A stretch of DNA of 64,000 bases from Alphaproteobacteria bacterium (lineage in GTDB: Bacteria; Pseudomonadota; Alphaproteobacteria; Caulobacterales; Hyphomonadaceae): positions 1-64,000 of the forward strand of contig JAGWYJ010000006.1 in assembly GCA_018969425.1 (NCBI GenBank), written 5' to 3'. How positions within the stretch are numbered: position 1 is the stretch's first letter; every line of letters begins with the position of its first letter. Made by a program: the position numbers and the translations under genes. Positions 7,609-16,144 of the stretch are shown here, one piece after another. The notes beneath the pieces were generated by a model. The model had not been told where the DNA came from and did not search any database. It saw nothing but the letters and a program-made list of their open reading frames with translations.

Positions 7609-8208
7609 ATGAGTCCGATCAAGACCGGATCGTCGAGGACGGCGCCGGCGAAGTCCACGCCTAAGAAGGCGGCGGTTCAGAAGTCAGTGGTCGCGAAGAC
7701 TCCGTCAGCAAAGGCCCCTTCGGCGAAGACCGTCTCGGCCAAAGCCCCCGCGGTGAAAGAGGCTTCCGTTTCTCCCCCAGCGGCGCCGCCGCGGTCTTCC
7801 TCGGGCAAAGCGGCTTATCGGCCGACCGAGAGCGAACCCTACATGAGTAAGCGGCAGCTATCCTATTTCCGCGAGAAGCTGATCGCGTGGAAGGAAGAGA
7901 TACTCCTGGGCAATCGTGAAACGATCAACGGGATGCAGGAGAATGTCGCGCCGATCCCGGATCTGGTGGATCGAGCCGCTTCTGAGGCTGATCGCGCTCT
8001 TGAGCTTCGGACCCGTGATCGCCAACGCAAGCTAATCAACAAGATTGATTCCGCGTTGAGGCGGATTGAAATCGGTGAGTACGGGTATTGCGAGGAAACG
8101 GGAGAGCCGATCGGCGTGAAGCGCCTCGAGGCGAGGCCGACCGCGACCCTGTGCCTTGAGGCGCAGGAGCGTCACGAACGCAAGGAGCGGACAGTTCGCG
8201 ACGATTGA
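7609..8208 (+). CDS. dksA: RNA polymerase-binding transcription factor DksA
   Basis: DksA enters the RNA polymerase secondary channel and acts with ppGpp. Residues 1-75 are a low-complexity Lys/Ala/Ser/Pro/Val-rich extension with repeated AKxP units. The core starts near PYMSKRQLSYFREKL. The coiled-coil tip aspartates fall near DLVDRAASEADRALELRTRD. The zinc region reads YGYCEETGEPIG and ATLCLEAQE, so two of the four classical cysteines are replaced (Thr and Ala), as is common for alphaproteobacterial DksA. AGGAGC lies directly before the ATG. dksA near fliX is also seen in Caulobacter. Confidence 0.94.
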   Translation: MSPIKTGSSRTAPAKSTPKKAAVQKSVVAKTPSAKAPSAKTVSAKAPAVKEASVSPPAAPPRSSSGKAAYRPTESEPYMSKRQLSYFREKLIAWKEEILLGNRETINGMQENVAPIPDLVDRAASEADRALELRTRDRQRKLINKIDSALRRIEIGEYGYCEETGEPIGVKRLEARPTATLCLEAQERHERKERTVRDD

Positions 8209-8276
8209 ACTTGGTCTGCCGGCGATGAACTCTCCTACCAAGCGCGGTCTCGTGAGGGTACTGGGGAAATCGACTT

Positions 8277-8777
8277 ATGGACACCGCTGAGACGCCCCTT
8301 CTTCTTTGGTCTGAACTGGCCCGAAACTGGGCTTCCGCCTTCACGTTCATGGCCGCCCTTGGCGCCGGTCTTTTCGGTCTTGTGAGATATCTCCGCTCCG
8401 AGAGACTGAGGCAGACTGAGCAGGTCCGGGAACTCTACCGGATGTTTTTCGAGTCCTCGCGTTACAGGAGGATCCGGTTCATCATCGGCGACAAGTCCAG
8501 TCCGGAATTCGAGACGCTTCGGGCGGAGATCGCCGCGGGCGGGCTTCCGGGCGAACTTGAGGGCGAGCTTATCGACCTCCTCAATTTTTTTGAATTCGTC
8601 TCGGGTCTGACCCGGAGGGGGCTGGTCGCCCGTTCTGACGTAGACTGGATGTTCCGCAGTTTTATCGACCGTCTCGCAGGGGTCGACTTCATCCGTGATT
8701 ATGTCTTTGGCGGCGACTACGAAGAACTTGCAGGGATCTTCAGGAAGGCGGCTCGGATCAGGAAGTCGTCTCGCTGA
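8277..8777 (+). CDS. Hypothetical protein with one N-terminal membrane segment, DUF4760-like
   Basis: A 166-residue protein with one hydrophobic segment at about residues 17-39 followed by a helical cytoplasmic part. The stretch LIDLLNFFEFVSGLTRRGL followed by DVDWMFRSFID resembles the pattern of DUF4760-type proteins, but I cannot confirm this by eye. GGGGAAA precedes the ATG. It lies between dksA and recR on the same strand. No function can be assigned. Confidence 0.7.
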   Translation: MDTAETPLLLWSELARNWASAFTFMAALGAGLFGLVRYLRSERLRQTEQVRELYRMFFESSRYRRIRFIIGDKSSPEFETLRAEIAAGGLPGELEGELIDLLNFFEFVSGLTRRGLVARSDVDWMFRSFIDRLAGVDFIRDYVFGGDYEELAGIFRKAARIRKSSR

Positions 8778-8968
8778 CCGGGCCGACGGATCGGGCGTCC
8801 CCATGAGGGGACTCCCTTGGCGTCGGGCGCCGTCTCAGATCCGGCGGAGACATGGTCTTAGTCTTCCGAATCAGGCGAGGTCAGATCCTTCGGCGTCGAG
8901 AGAGAAGGGGTGGCGGCTCCCTGGGGCCGAACGGCTCTCCCGGGACACTGAAAGGGTGACGTGATCTC

Positions 8969-9568
8969 ATGAACCAGCGTTCGGCGGGCCCCGAAGTCCA
9001 GAGACTGATCGACCTGCTTTCGAAACTGCCCGGACTGGGGCCTCGGTCGGCCAGGCGAGCGGCCCTGCATCTTCTCAAAAAACCGGATCAGCTGCTGACC
9101 TGGCTGGCTGCAGCTTTTGCGGATGCGGCTGACAAGGTTCAGTCCTGCCGTGTCTGCGGAAACTTCGATACGGTGAACCCATGTTCTGTCTGCGCGGCGC
9201 CCGGACGTGACGCCTCGGTGATCTGCGCTGTCGAGGAGGTGGGAGATCTTTGGGCCATGGAGCGTTCCGGGGTCTTCAAGGGGCGGTATCATGTGATCGG
9301 AGGCGCGTTATCGGCTTTGGAGGGGATCGGACCTGACGATCTGAACATCCGCCCGCTTATCGCTAGGGTGGCGTCTGGCGAGGTCAGAGAGGTCATCCTC
9401 GCCCTGAACGCCACCGTGGATGGGCAAACGACAGCGCATTACATCACGGATCGTCTTGCTGGCCTGGATGTTCGGGTCACTCGCCTGGCCCAGGGGTTGC
9501 CGTTCGGCGGCGAGCTGGATCATCTCGATGACGGCACGATCGCCGCCGCTATGGCGTCTCGTCGATAG
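8969..9568 (+). CDS. recR: Recombination mediator protein RecR
   Basis: RecR works with RecO and RecF to load RecA on single-stranded gaps. The 199-residue product has the N-terminal helix-hairpin-helix ([20 protein letters not shown]), the four-Cys zinc motif [16 protein letters not shown] at about residues 57-72, and the Toprim domain with [14 protein letters not shown] and a C-terminal [18 protein letters not shown]. The length is normal. In many genomes dnaX and the YbaB gene precede recR; neither is found here. Confidence 0.96.
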   Translation: MNQRSAGPEVQRLIDLLSKLPGLGPRSARRAALHLLKKPDQLLTWLAAAFADAADKVQSCRVCGNFDTVNPCSVCAAPGRDASVICAVEEVGDLWAMERSGVFKGRYHVIGGALSALEGIGPDDLNIRPLIARVASGEVREVILALNATVDGQTTAHYITDRLAGLDVRVTRLAQGLPFGGELDHLDDGTIAAAMASRR

Positions 9569-9614
9569 ATCGCGCTCGCTTGCCCGGAACAAAAATGGAA
9601 CATAAGGTTGTCTG

Positions 9615-11066
9615 ATGATCCTCGATGTTCTTCATGTCTGTCTGACCGTTCTTCTTTTCCTCGCCGGCGGCGCCGCGTTGTGGTTCCGTCAAGGCGCAGG
9701 GCCTCGTATCGCGACGCTTGAAACCGCCCTGTCGCTGGAAAAGACGGAACGCGCCCGGGATGATCTCGCATCCAGATCGGCTCTGGAGGCATTGCGGGCT
9801 GATTGCGAGACCCTGAGATCGCGCGCCGAGGCCGCCGAACAGGCCCAGAGCGCCTCATCAGCCAGGATCGCGGAACGCGAGCAGGCTCTGGAACGCGAGC
9901 GCGAGCATGTCGCCCGATTGCTTCAGGAAAGCGAGCAGCGTTTTCAAGCCCTCGCGGATGCGGCTCTGCGTCGTTCTCAGGAGCAATTCATTCAGGTTGC
10001 GGACGAGACATTCAAGAAACACAAGGAGGGCGCTCAGGGTGAGCTGGGCGCCATGCTGAAGCCAATCCATGACGCATTCGGTCAGTTTCGGGACAAGGTC
10101 GCGGAGATCGAAAAAGTCCGGTCGGAGGATCGCGCGCGTCTGGATGAGCAGATCCGCAACGTGGGCGACAGCGCCCGCGAAACGCAGCTTGTCGCCGGGC
10201 GTCTTGCGACCGCTCTTTCAGCCCCTCGCGGCGGAGGGCGATGGGGAGAAGAGACCCTCCGTAACGTTCTTGAGATGGCGGGTCTCTCGCCCTACGCGGA
10301 TTTTCTGGAGCAGACGTCCTCGGAGACCGAGAAGGGCCGGCAGAGACCCGATGTCATTATTCGCATGCCTGGCGGCCGCGAGCTGGTGATCGACTCGAAA
10401 GTCTCTCTTGATGACTATCTTGCCGCCATGGACGAGACCGATCCGGCTGCGCGCAAACAAAGGATGGCGGCGCATGCCGGACGCGTCCGCGCGCACGTCG
10501 CCGGTTTGTCGCGGAAGGATTACTGGAAGGACTTTTCCGAGCGCGTCGACTTTGTGGCGATGTTTATTCCCGGAGAGAATTTCTATGCAGCGGTCCTTGA
10601 ACATGACCGCGACATCTTTGATTACGCCGCCAGAAGCAATGTCATCATTGTGACGCCTTCTACGCTTATCGCTCTCGCGAAGTCGGTCGCCTATGGCTGG
10701 CGGCAGGAACAGATGGCCAAGAACGCTGAGGAAGCCGCTCGCCTGGGTCGTGAGCTTTATGAGCGGCTTGGCAAAATGACAGATCATATGGGCCGTGTCG
10801 GCAACGGTCTTCTTGGCGCTATCAAGTCGTTTAACGAGATGGTCGGTTCCATGGAGGCCCGGGTGCTGCCTGCGGCTCGTCGTTTTGAAGAGCTTCAGTT
10901 CGCTGATCCCACCCGGAGCATTGAGGACCCTCAACGAATTGAACTTCTCCCCCGCCAACCGATGAAGGATTCGGGAGGCGAAGAGGAGGCGGTGGCTGAA
11001 GAGGCTTTATCCTCGCACCCCACGTCCTCCCCAGCCCGAGGTCGCTCCGGGAAGTCCAAGGCCTGA
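9615..11066 (+). CDS. rmuC: DNA recombination protein RmuC
   Basis: RmuC is a membrane-anchored, nuclease-like protein linked to limiting recombination at inverted repeats. The product has an N-terminal membrane segment (about residues 5-25) and a long coiled coil to about 190. The RmuC domain follows with GGRWGEETLRNVLEMAG, VIDSKVSLDDYLAA and VDFVAMFIPGENFYAA, plus VIIVTPSTLIALAKSVAYGW. The C-terminal 50 residues are acidic and disordered. AAGG lies 7 bases before the ATG. The 46-base gap after recR suggests cotranscription. Confidence 0.94.
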   Translation: MILDVLHVCLTVLLFLAGGAALWFRQGAGPRIATLETALSLEKTERARDDLASRSALEALRADCETLRSRAEAAEQAQSASSARIAEREQALEREREHVARLLQESEQRFQALADAALRRSQEQFIQVADETFKKHKEGAQGELGAMLKPIHDAFGQFRDKVAEIEKVRSEDRARLDEQIRNVGDSARETQLVAGRLATALSAPRGGGRWGEETLRNVLEMAGLSPYADFLEQTSSETEKGRQRPDVIIRMPGGRELVIDSKVSLDDYLAAMDETDPAARKQRMAAHAGRVRAHVAGLSRKDYWKDFSERVDFVAMFIPGENFYAAVLEHDRDIFDYAARSNVIIVTPSTLIALAKSVAYGWRQEQMAKNAEEAARLGRELYERLGKMTDHMGRVGNGLLGAIKSFNEMVGSMEARVLPAARRFEELQFADPTRSIEDPQRIELLPRQPMKDSGGEEEAVAEEALSSHPTSSPARGRSGKSKA

Positions 11067-11136
11067 GCATGCTCGCAGTGTGTTCTCTGCGTCTGATCGT
11101 CTTGACGCGGAGCTGGGCCGCTCCTAGCTAGCGAGT

Positions 11137-11652
11137 ATGGCCATCCGTCCTATCCTTACCGTTCCTGATCCGATCCTGAAGCAGGTCTCGAAGCCTGTGG
11201 AAGCGGTCACTGATGAGGTGCGCGCGTTGATGGATGACATGCTTGAAACGATGTACGACGCCCCCGGAATTGGTCTTGCCGCCATTCAGATCGGGGTGCC
11301 GCAGCGTGTGATCGTGATGGATCTTTCCAGCGGTGATCAGCCGAGGGCTCCCCGGTATTTCGTCAATCCTGAAATTCTGGAAACTGTTGAGGACACTTTG
11401 CCCTATGAGGAGGGCTGCCTGTCTGTGCCGGACTTTTTTGATACGGTCGAACGTCCGGCTCGTGTCCGGCTTCGGTATCTGAACTATGAGGGCAAGAGTG
11501 TCGAAGAGTGGGCGGACGGGATGTTTGCGGTCTGCATCCAGCATGAGATGGATCATCTCGAGGGAACACTGTTCATTGATCACCTCTCGCGATTGAAGCG
11601 GAACTATGCCGTGAGCAAGGTCAAGAAGGCCAAGAGAACAGCCGCTGCCTGA
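11137..11652 (+). CDS. def: Peptide deformylase
   Basis: Removes the formyl group from the N-terminus of nascent proteins. All three active-site motifs are present: [10 protein letters not shown] near residue 46, [11 protein letters not shown] with the metal-binding Cys near 93, and HEMDHLEG with the two metal-binding His and catalytic Glu near 136. The 171-residue length is typical. The gene usually paired with it, fmt, does not follow; the next gene is convergent. Confidence 0.96.
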   Translation: MAIRPILTVPDPILKQVSKPVEAVTDEVRALMDDMLETMYDAPGIGLAAIQIGVPQRVIVMDLSSGDQPRAPRYFVNPEILETVEDTLPYEEGCLSVPDFFDTVERPARVRLRYLNYEGKSVEEWADGMFAVCIQHEMDHLEGTLFIDHLSRLKRNYAVSKVKKAKRTAAA

Positions 11653-11658
11653 TGTTGT

Positions 11659-12114
11659 TTAACCCGGCGTTGCTCCTAGGTCTGTCCTCTGTCGAGCGGA
11701 CTCGCTTGTGTGCGTCATGTCTGAGATCAGTTGCGGCAGGAACGCGAGGGGCCAGAGCACCAGCGCCAGGTTGGGCAAAAACCAGAGCCAGTTGAACTCC
11801 TGAAGGAGTGTCCAGTAACCCACCGCCATTGTTCCTGCGACCATTGTCAGGACAAGTGAAATCAGCGCCCAGGGTCGCCAGGCGGAATGTTGAAAACTGG
11901 CGTAACGCACTGCCAGAATGCCTGCTACGGAAAATGCGATATCCAGCGGGAGGAATGACCAGTTCCAAGCGACGACCTTCGGGTTGTCCGCTTCCGCATA
12001 GAGCCAGGCGTCAGGAATACTCACCCAACCCAGGACCGATAGGGCTGCCAATGTCCAATAGGCGATGAAGAGCCCGTCGGTGAGGGTCAGGGCGATCCGC
12101 AGGGCGCTCGACAC
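11659..12114 (-). CDS. DUF5360 (YvaD-like) membrane protein
   Basis: A 151-residue protein with four hydrophobic segments, rich in Trp. The pattern DGLFIAYWTLAAL near the N-terminus, NPKVVAWNWSFLPLDIAFS in the middle and WLWFLPNLALVLWPLAFLP near the end fits the DUF5360/YvaD family of uncharacterised membrane proteins. It ends 7 bases from the convergent def gene and is on the same strand as flgF-flgG-flgA-flgH, starting before flgH ends its transcript side, so it could be the tail of that operon. Function unknown. Confidence 0.75.
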   Translation of the reverse strand: MSSALRIALTLTDGLFIAYWTLAALSVLGWVSIPDAWLYAEADNPKVVAWNWSFLPLDIAFSVAGILAVRYASFQHSAWRPWALISLVLTMVAGTMAVGYWTLLQEFNWLWFLPNLALVLWPLAFLPQLISDMTHTSESARQRTDLGATPG

Positions 12115-12123
12115 TGAATGGGC

Positions 12124-12864
12124 CTAGAAGGGGGCAACCGTGTCGTAGATCCGCCGACCGAAGCGGTCGCGCTGAACTGCGGAGATATCGCCTCTGCCCC
12201 CATACGAGATGCGTGCTTCCGCGATTTTCGTATGCGCGATCGTATTGTCGGCAGCGATGTCCTCAGGTCGGATAACTCCTGAGATCAAGAGCTCTCTCAA
12301 TTCGTTGTTGATCCGAACTTCCTGGCTGCCTCCGATCACAAGATTTCCGTTCGGCAGCCTGTCGGTTACAACGGCGGCAACCGTCAGACTGACGGTTTCT
12401 GCACGGTTGACCGTGCCTGATCCGTTTGAGGCCGAGCTTGAGTCGAAGCCGACCGCAGGATCAAGCGACGGTGAGCCAGGCAGCGCCCTGGTGATGTTCG
12501 CTTCCAGTCCCAGAAGGGCCTGGATGCCGGCTTCCTCCGATGTGGTTCGGCTGCGCTGGGTCGAATTGTTGACCTGTGCGCTGTCAGCAATTTCGATGTT
12601 GACGGTGAGAATGTCGCCGATTTTGGCTGCACGCTGATCGCCGAAAAAAGAACGTGCCCCAGCCCGCCACAGGGAGTTAGCGCCAGCAGGCTCTGATTGT
12701 GGTGCGGGGTAGGGCATAGAGACTCTTTGTCCTCCCGAGATGCTCGCCGGGTTTGAGATCGGAGACAGGGAGGGAGCAGCCGCCCGCTCCGCCATGCTTG
12801 CGCAACCGCCTGCAATCAGGACTCCGACTGCCAGGGTCGCCAGGCGAGGAGATGTCGTTGACAT
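12124..12864 (-). CDS. flgH: Flagellar L-ring lipoprotein FlgH
   Basis: FlgH forms the L ring in the outer membrane around the rod. The 246-residue product has a lipoprotein signal ending at AGGCAS near residue 21. The conserved core has SLWRAGARSFFGDQRAAKIGD, LTVNIEIADSAQ and the C-terminal GVIRPEDIAADNTI with AEARISYGGRG. Members of this family usually end shortly after that motif, as here. It follows flgA by 11 bases in the flgF-flgG-flgA-flgH operon. Confidence 0.96.
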   Translation of the reverse strand: MSTTSPRLATLAVGVLIAGGCASMAERAAAPSLSPISNPASISGGQRVSMPYPAPQSEPAGANSLWRAGARSFFGDQRAAKIGDILTVNIEIADSAQVNNSTQRSRTTSEEAGIQALLGLEANITRALPGSPSLDPAVGFDSSSASNGSGTVNRAETVSLTVAAVVTDRLPNGNLVIGGSQEVRINNELRELLISGVIRPEDIAADNTIAHTKIAEARISYGGRGDISAVQRDRFGRRIYDTVAPF

Positions 12865-12875
12865 GACTGTTTATC

Positions 12876-13634
12876 CTATCTCTGGTTGACGCGGGCTTCC
12901 CCCGCGGCGATCGCAACAGCATCCACCGAGCGACGCGAATAGCTGTTGAGAACCCTTACACTGTCGCCGGCGGCCGCATCGTTCTGGGCGAGTCCGTCGA
13001 CCGACAGACGTAAGCCGGCCGCCGTGTAGTAAAGTTTGACGGGTTCGCCTTTGCGAATAAGGGACGGTGATTTCAGGTCGCCCTCGAGGACCGGGAGACC
13101 CGCTCTGACCGATCGTTTGAGCTCGAGGCCCACTACGTCTTCAACTCTCGTGGCGGCGCCTCGAATGGGTCTCGCCGCGTCCCCGGGGGCCCAGTCCAGA
13201 TCGTCTGCCGTAAGTCGAGCGCCTCTGGGCAAATCCCGGATCAGAACCAGCACTCCTATGTTAGGCGTATCTCGCTTCTGGAGTGTCGTCTGGGCGATCT
13301 GTGTCGCCTTCGGCGCCAGCGGAGCGACGGGGGCCTTCGGCGCGACGCGTGGAGCGGGCGCTATTTCCCGAATGACCAGGACAGGTTCGTCGAGCGGTAT
13401 CGCGAGATGCACGCCGGAACGACGAGCCACAGACACGAGGAATTCCGGATCTAGCGCCAATGTCTGACCAGGGGGGGGCGCGGGTCCGATCAGGACCTGA
13501 GCCGCCTCGCCTGTGACCGGCGCGACGTCGCCAAGGGAGATCCAGTCTCCCCGCACCGGTGTTTGCGCCATGGCGGTCGAAAACGAGATCGTTGCGAGGA
13601 TCAGGCAGAGGAGGGTGTGGAGCGGACGGATCAT
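12876..13634 (-). CDS. flgA: Flagellar P-ring assembly chaperone FlgA
   Basis: FlgA is a periplasmic chaperone for P-ring assembly by FlgI. The 252-residue product begins with a signal peptide ending AMAQ near residue 23. The middle (about 95-125) is an Ala/Pro linker. The C-terminal half has the SAF-type domain: VLIRDLPRGARLTADDLDW, VVGLELKRSVRAGLPV, KGEPVKLYYTAAGLRLSVDG and a terminal DSVRVLNSYSRR. It begins 3 bases after flgG ends. Confidence 0.94.
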   Translation of the reverse strand: MIRPLHTLLCLILATISFSTAMAQTPVRGDWISLGDVAPVTGEAAQVLIGPAPPPGQTLALDPEFLVSVARRSGVHLAIPLDEPVLVIREIAPAPRVAPKAPVAPLAPKATQIAQTTLQKRDTPNIGVLVLIRDLPRGARLTADDLDWAPGDAARPIRGAATRVEDVVGLELKRSVRAGLPVLEGDLKSPSLIRKGEPVKLYYTAAGLRLSVDGLAQNDAAAGDSVRVLNSYSRRSVDAVAIAAGEARVNQR

Positions 13635-13637
13635 GAC

Positions 13638-14423
13638 TTAGCGAAGGTTGCTGGCGGAACGGAGCATTTCATCGGTCGCCGTGATGACCTTGGAGTTCAT
13701 TTCATAGGCCCGCTGCGCTGTGATGAGGGCTGATATCTCTGTGACGGCGTTCACGTTGGAGCTCTCGAGAAACCTCTGCATCAGCGTACCGAAGCCGACG
13801 GATCCGGCCTGACCCCGATTTGCGGTTCCGGAGGCTGCGGTCTCGAGGAACAAATTGTCCCCGAAGGCTTCGAGACCGGCGGGGTTTACAAACCGTGCGA
13901 GCTCCAGAGCGCCAATGTCCTGCGGGGCGCTGCCGTCAGCCATGATGGCCTGAACAATCCCCTCTCGATTGATCGAGATATCGATTGCATCTGAAGGTAC
14001 GGAGATTCCCGGAGCCACGATAAAGCCGTCCTCCGTGACGACCTGACCGTCAGCGTTTCTAGAAAAATTCCCTGCTCGGGTGTAGCTGTCGCGTCCATCC
14101 GGCAGCTGAACGATGAAGTATCCTTCACCCTGAATCGCCACGTCGTAGGCGTTTCCTGACTGGCTCACGCCGCCTTGTTCGGTAATCCGGTAGACTGAAC
14201 CGGCTTTGACACCTGCGCCTACCTGAACGCCAGTCGGAACGATCGTACCTGCTTCGGACGAGGTGACACCCATTCTCTCGACATTCTGGTAGAGCAGGTC
14301 CTGAAATTCTGCACGCTGGCGCTTGAACCCTGTCGTGTTCATGTTCGCGATGTTGTTCGCGATCACCTCGACATTGAGCTGTTGGGCCTGCATTCCGGTT
14401 GCGGCGGTGTTCAGAGCTCGCAT
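13638..14423 (-). CDS. flgG: Flagellar distal rod protein FlgG
   Basis: FlgG forms the distal rod that crosses the P and L rings. The 261-residue length is typical. It has the N-terminal rod signature AATGMQAQQLNVEVIANNIA followed by NMNTTGFKRQRAEFQDLLYQ, the central GEGYFIVQLPDGRDSYTRAG and the C-terminal LESSNVNAVTEISALITAQR. These match FlgG rather than FlgF. It lies 22 bases after flgF. Confidence 0.97.
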   Translation of the reverse strand: MRALNTAATGMQAQQLNVEVIANNIANMNTTGFKRQRAEFQDLLYQNVERMGVTSSEAGTIVPTGVQVGAGVKAGSVYRITEQGGVSQSGNAYDVAIQGEGYFIVQLPDGRDSYTRAGNFSRNADGQVVTEDGFIVAPGISVPSDAIDISINREGIVQAIMADGSAPQDIGALELARFVNPAGLEAFGDNLFLETAASGTANRGQAGSVGFGTLMQRFLESSNVNAVTEISALITAQRAYEMNSKVITATDEMLRSASNLR

Positions 14424-14445
14424 GAGCGATCGTCCTCTTCAGCGT

Positions 14446-15177
14446 TTACCCGACCCGGGCAAGTTTCTCTATGGAGGTGGCGCGCAGTTCATCCGCCTGG
14501 CTGATCATCTTACTGACGGACTGATAGGTGCGACTAATCTCGATCATCTGAGTGATCTGCTCGATCGCATTTACGTTTGACCCTTCGATGAAGCCTGACG
14601 CCACGCGTAAGGCTTGCGGTGGGCGTGGCGCCTCGTCCGTCGCGCGCCACAGATTGTCGCCCAGCTTCTCGAGAGCTGCAGGCGTGTCGAATGCGACGAT
14701 ATCGAGTGCGCCGACTAGAAGCCCATTCTGACTGACCGAGCCGTCGCGTGCCACAGCCACGTTTCCTGCGGTCGGATCAAGTATCAGCGGCCCGCCCCCT
14801 GAGAGGACTGGCTGTCCTGCTCTGGTTACAAGTTGTCCGGCCGCGTCCAGAGAAAAACGGCCGTCCCGAGTGTAGGCTGGGCCTGCGGGTGTCTGGACTG
14901 AAAAGAAACCCTCTCCCTCGATTGCGAGATCCAGCGGATTGCCTGTGCGCTCCATTTCCCCGGCTGAGAAGTCGCGCTGAAGCGTCCAAGCGTCGGCGAA
15001 TGCAATATCATTGGGGGTATCTGAAGCGGTGGCCGGCGCTTCCGAAAGAGGGCGTGTAATGACGCTTTCGGCCTTGAACCCGGCCGTGGTCATGTTCGCG
15101 AGATTGTTGGCGGTCACGTCCATCCGCTGCCGCAGAATCTGCTGCGCGGACAGGCCGACCATGAATGAATTGTCCAT
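14446..15177 (-). CDS. flgF: Flagellar proximal rod protein FlgF
   Basis: FlgF is a proximal rod subunit. The 243-residue product has the N-terminal ILRQRMDVTANNLANMTTAG motif, the central GNPLDLAIEGEGFFSVQTPA and PAYTRDGRFSLDAAGQLV, and the C-terminal GFIEGSNVNAIEQITQMIEI. It heads the flgF-flgG-flgA-flgH operon, which diverges from fliL. The 258-base intergenic region holds an inverted repeat of the type also found before a flagellin gene. Confidence 0.96.
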   Translation of the reverse strand: MDNSFMVGLSAQQILRQRMDVTANNLANMTTAGFKAESVITRPLSEAPATASDTPNDIAFADAWTLQRDFSAGEMERTGNPLDLAIEGEGFFSVQTPAGPAYTRDGRFSLDAAGQLVTRAGQPVLSGGGPLILDPTAGNVAVARDGSVSQNGLLVGALDIVAFDTPAALEKLGDNLWRATDEAPRPPQALRVASGFIEGSNVNAIEQITQMIEISRTYQSVSKMISQADELRATSIEKLARVG

Positions 15178-15333
15178 CGGTCGCCGATCGGGCCTGCTCC
15201 GTGCGCTTCGGCACGAAGTGGCTTGTCATCTGACGGCGCGTTTTCTGCTGCTGCCGCAAACCAAGAAGACCTTCATCATCGGTCGAGGGGGTTAACAGGA
15301 TGTTGCCAGCGGTCAGTCTTCTCCCCCTCAGGG

Positions 15334-15350
15334 TCGGCAAAAGTTGCCGA
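15334..15350. promoter_or_regulatory. Inverted repeat TCGGCA-N5-TGCCGA between flgF and fliL
   Basis: Perfect 6-base arms separated by AAAGT, in the divergent region between two flagellar operons. It shares the core CGGCA-N5-TGCCG with the repeat at 166-186 upstream of a flagellin, at the same spacing. A common regulator such as FlbD is plausible but unproven. Confidence 0.45.
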
Positions 15351-15363
15351 TCTCCACGAATCC

Positions 15364-15391
15364 TTAACCAAAGCAGGACGATTTTGCCGGG
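15364..15391 (+). promoter_or_regulatory. Candidate fliL promoter element: TTAACC half-site plus GATTTTGCCGGG
   Basis: A single CtrA-like half-site TTAACC at 15364 is followed, 15 bases on, by CGATTTTGCCGGG at 15379-15391. The same 13 bases occur before flgB at 24334-24346, also 14 bases after a TTAA. Both lie shortly before an early flagellar operon. The second CtrA half-site is not recognisable here. Confidence 0.4.
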
Positions 15392-15435
15392 CAGATCGCC
15401 GCGAGGTGGCGGTCATTGGATGAGGCGCGCGGGTC

Positions 15436-16134
15436 GTGGCAAAGAAAGAAAAGAAAAAAAACAAGGCTGAAGAGCCGGATTCGGAAGCTGTGAACGCAGG
15501 CGGAGCTGAGGGTGACGAGGCGTCCGCGCCCGAGAAAAAGAAGTTATCCGGAAAGACTTTGGTCCTCTTCGTGATTCTCCCGGCGCTTTTGGTAATCGGC
15601 GGCGGCGGCGCGGCAGCCTTTATGCTCCTCGGCGGAGCGAAGCCGTCCGCGGAGGTCGCAGAAGCTGGCGCTGACGGTGAAAAAAAGCCTGAGGCCGAGA
15701 AGAAAGCGAAGAAAGATGAAGGCAAGAAGGACGCTCACGGGGGCGCCGCAGGGGAGGGCGCAGAAGGAGAAACGACGGCGGTTGCGGCGAGCGAGGTCGG
15801 TCTGCTGACAGTCGGTGAGCCCGGCGATCCTTCGTATTACAAGATGCCGAAGATGATCGTGAACCTCGCTTCGGGATCCGGGGGTCGCGCCATTGTCATG
15901 CAGCTCGATCTTGTTCTCGAATCGGCCGATGCGAAGAACTTTGATGAAATGACGGTTCTTATGCCGCGGCTGACGGACCAGTTTCAGACTTTTTTGCGTG
16001 AACTTCGCGTAGAGGATCTGGAGGGGTCAGCGGGATCCTACAGACTGAGGCTTGAGCTCCTCAGGCGTTTCAACATCGTCATGGCCCCGGCCAAGATCGA
16101 TGCGGTGCTTATCGAGGGCATGCTGATCAACTAG
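15436..16134 (+). CDS. fliL: Flagellar basal body-associated protein FliL
   Basis: FliL is an inner-membrane protein that surrounds or supports the stator units. The 232-residue product starts with a highly charged cytoplasmic region (AKKEKKKNKAEEPD). One membrane segment follows at about residues 44-66, then a Lys/Glu/Ala-rich linker near 75-115. The conserved FliL domain comes last, with YYKMPKMIVNLAS near 135 and the ending APAKIDAVLIEGMLIN. The start is a GTG at 15436; no ATG fits as well. It leads the fliL-fliM operon. Confidence 0.95.
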   Translation: MAKKEKKKNKAEEPDSEAVNAGGAEGDEASAPEKKKLSGKTLVLFVILPALLVIGGGGAAAFMLLGGAKPSAEVAEAGADGEKKPEAEKKAKKDEGKKDAHGGAAGEGAEGETTAVAASEVGLLTVGEPGDPSYYKMPKMIVNLASGSGGRAIVMQLDLVLESADAKNFDEMTVLMPRLTDQFQTFLRELRVEDLEGSAGSYRLRLELLRRFNIVMAPAKIDAVLIEGMLIN

Positions 16135-16144
16135 GGGACGTCCT

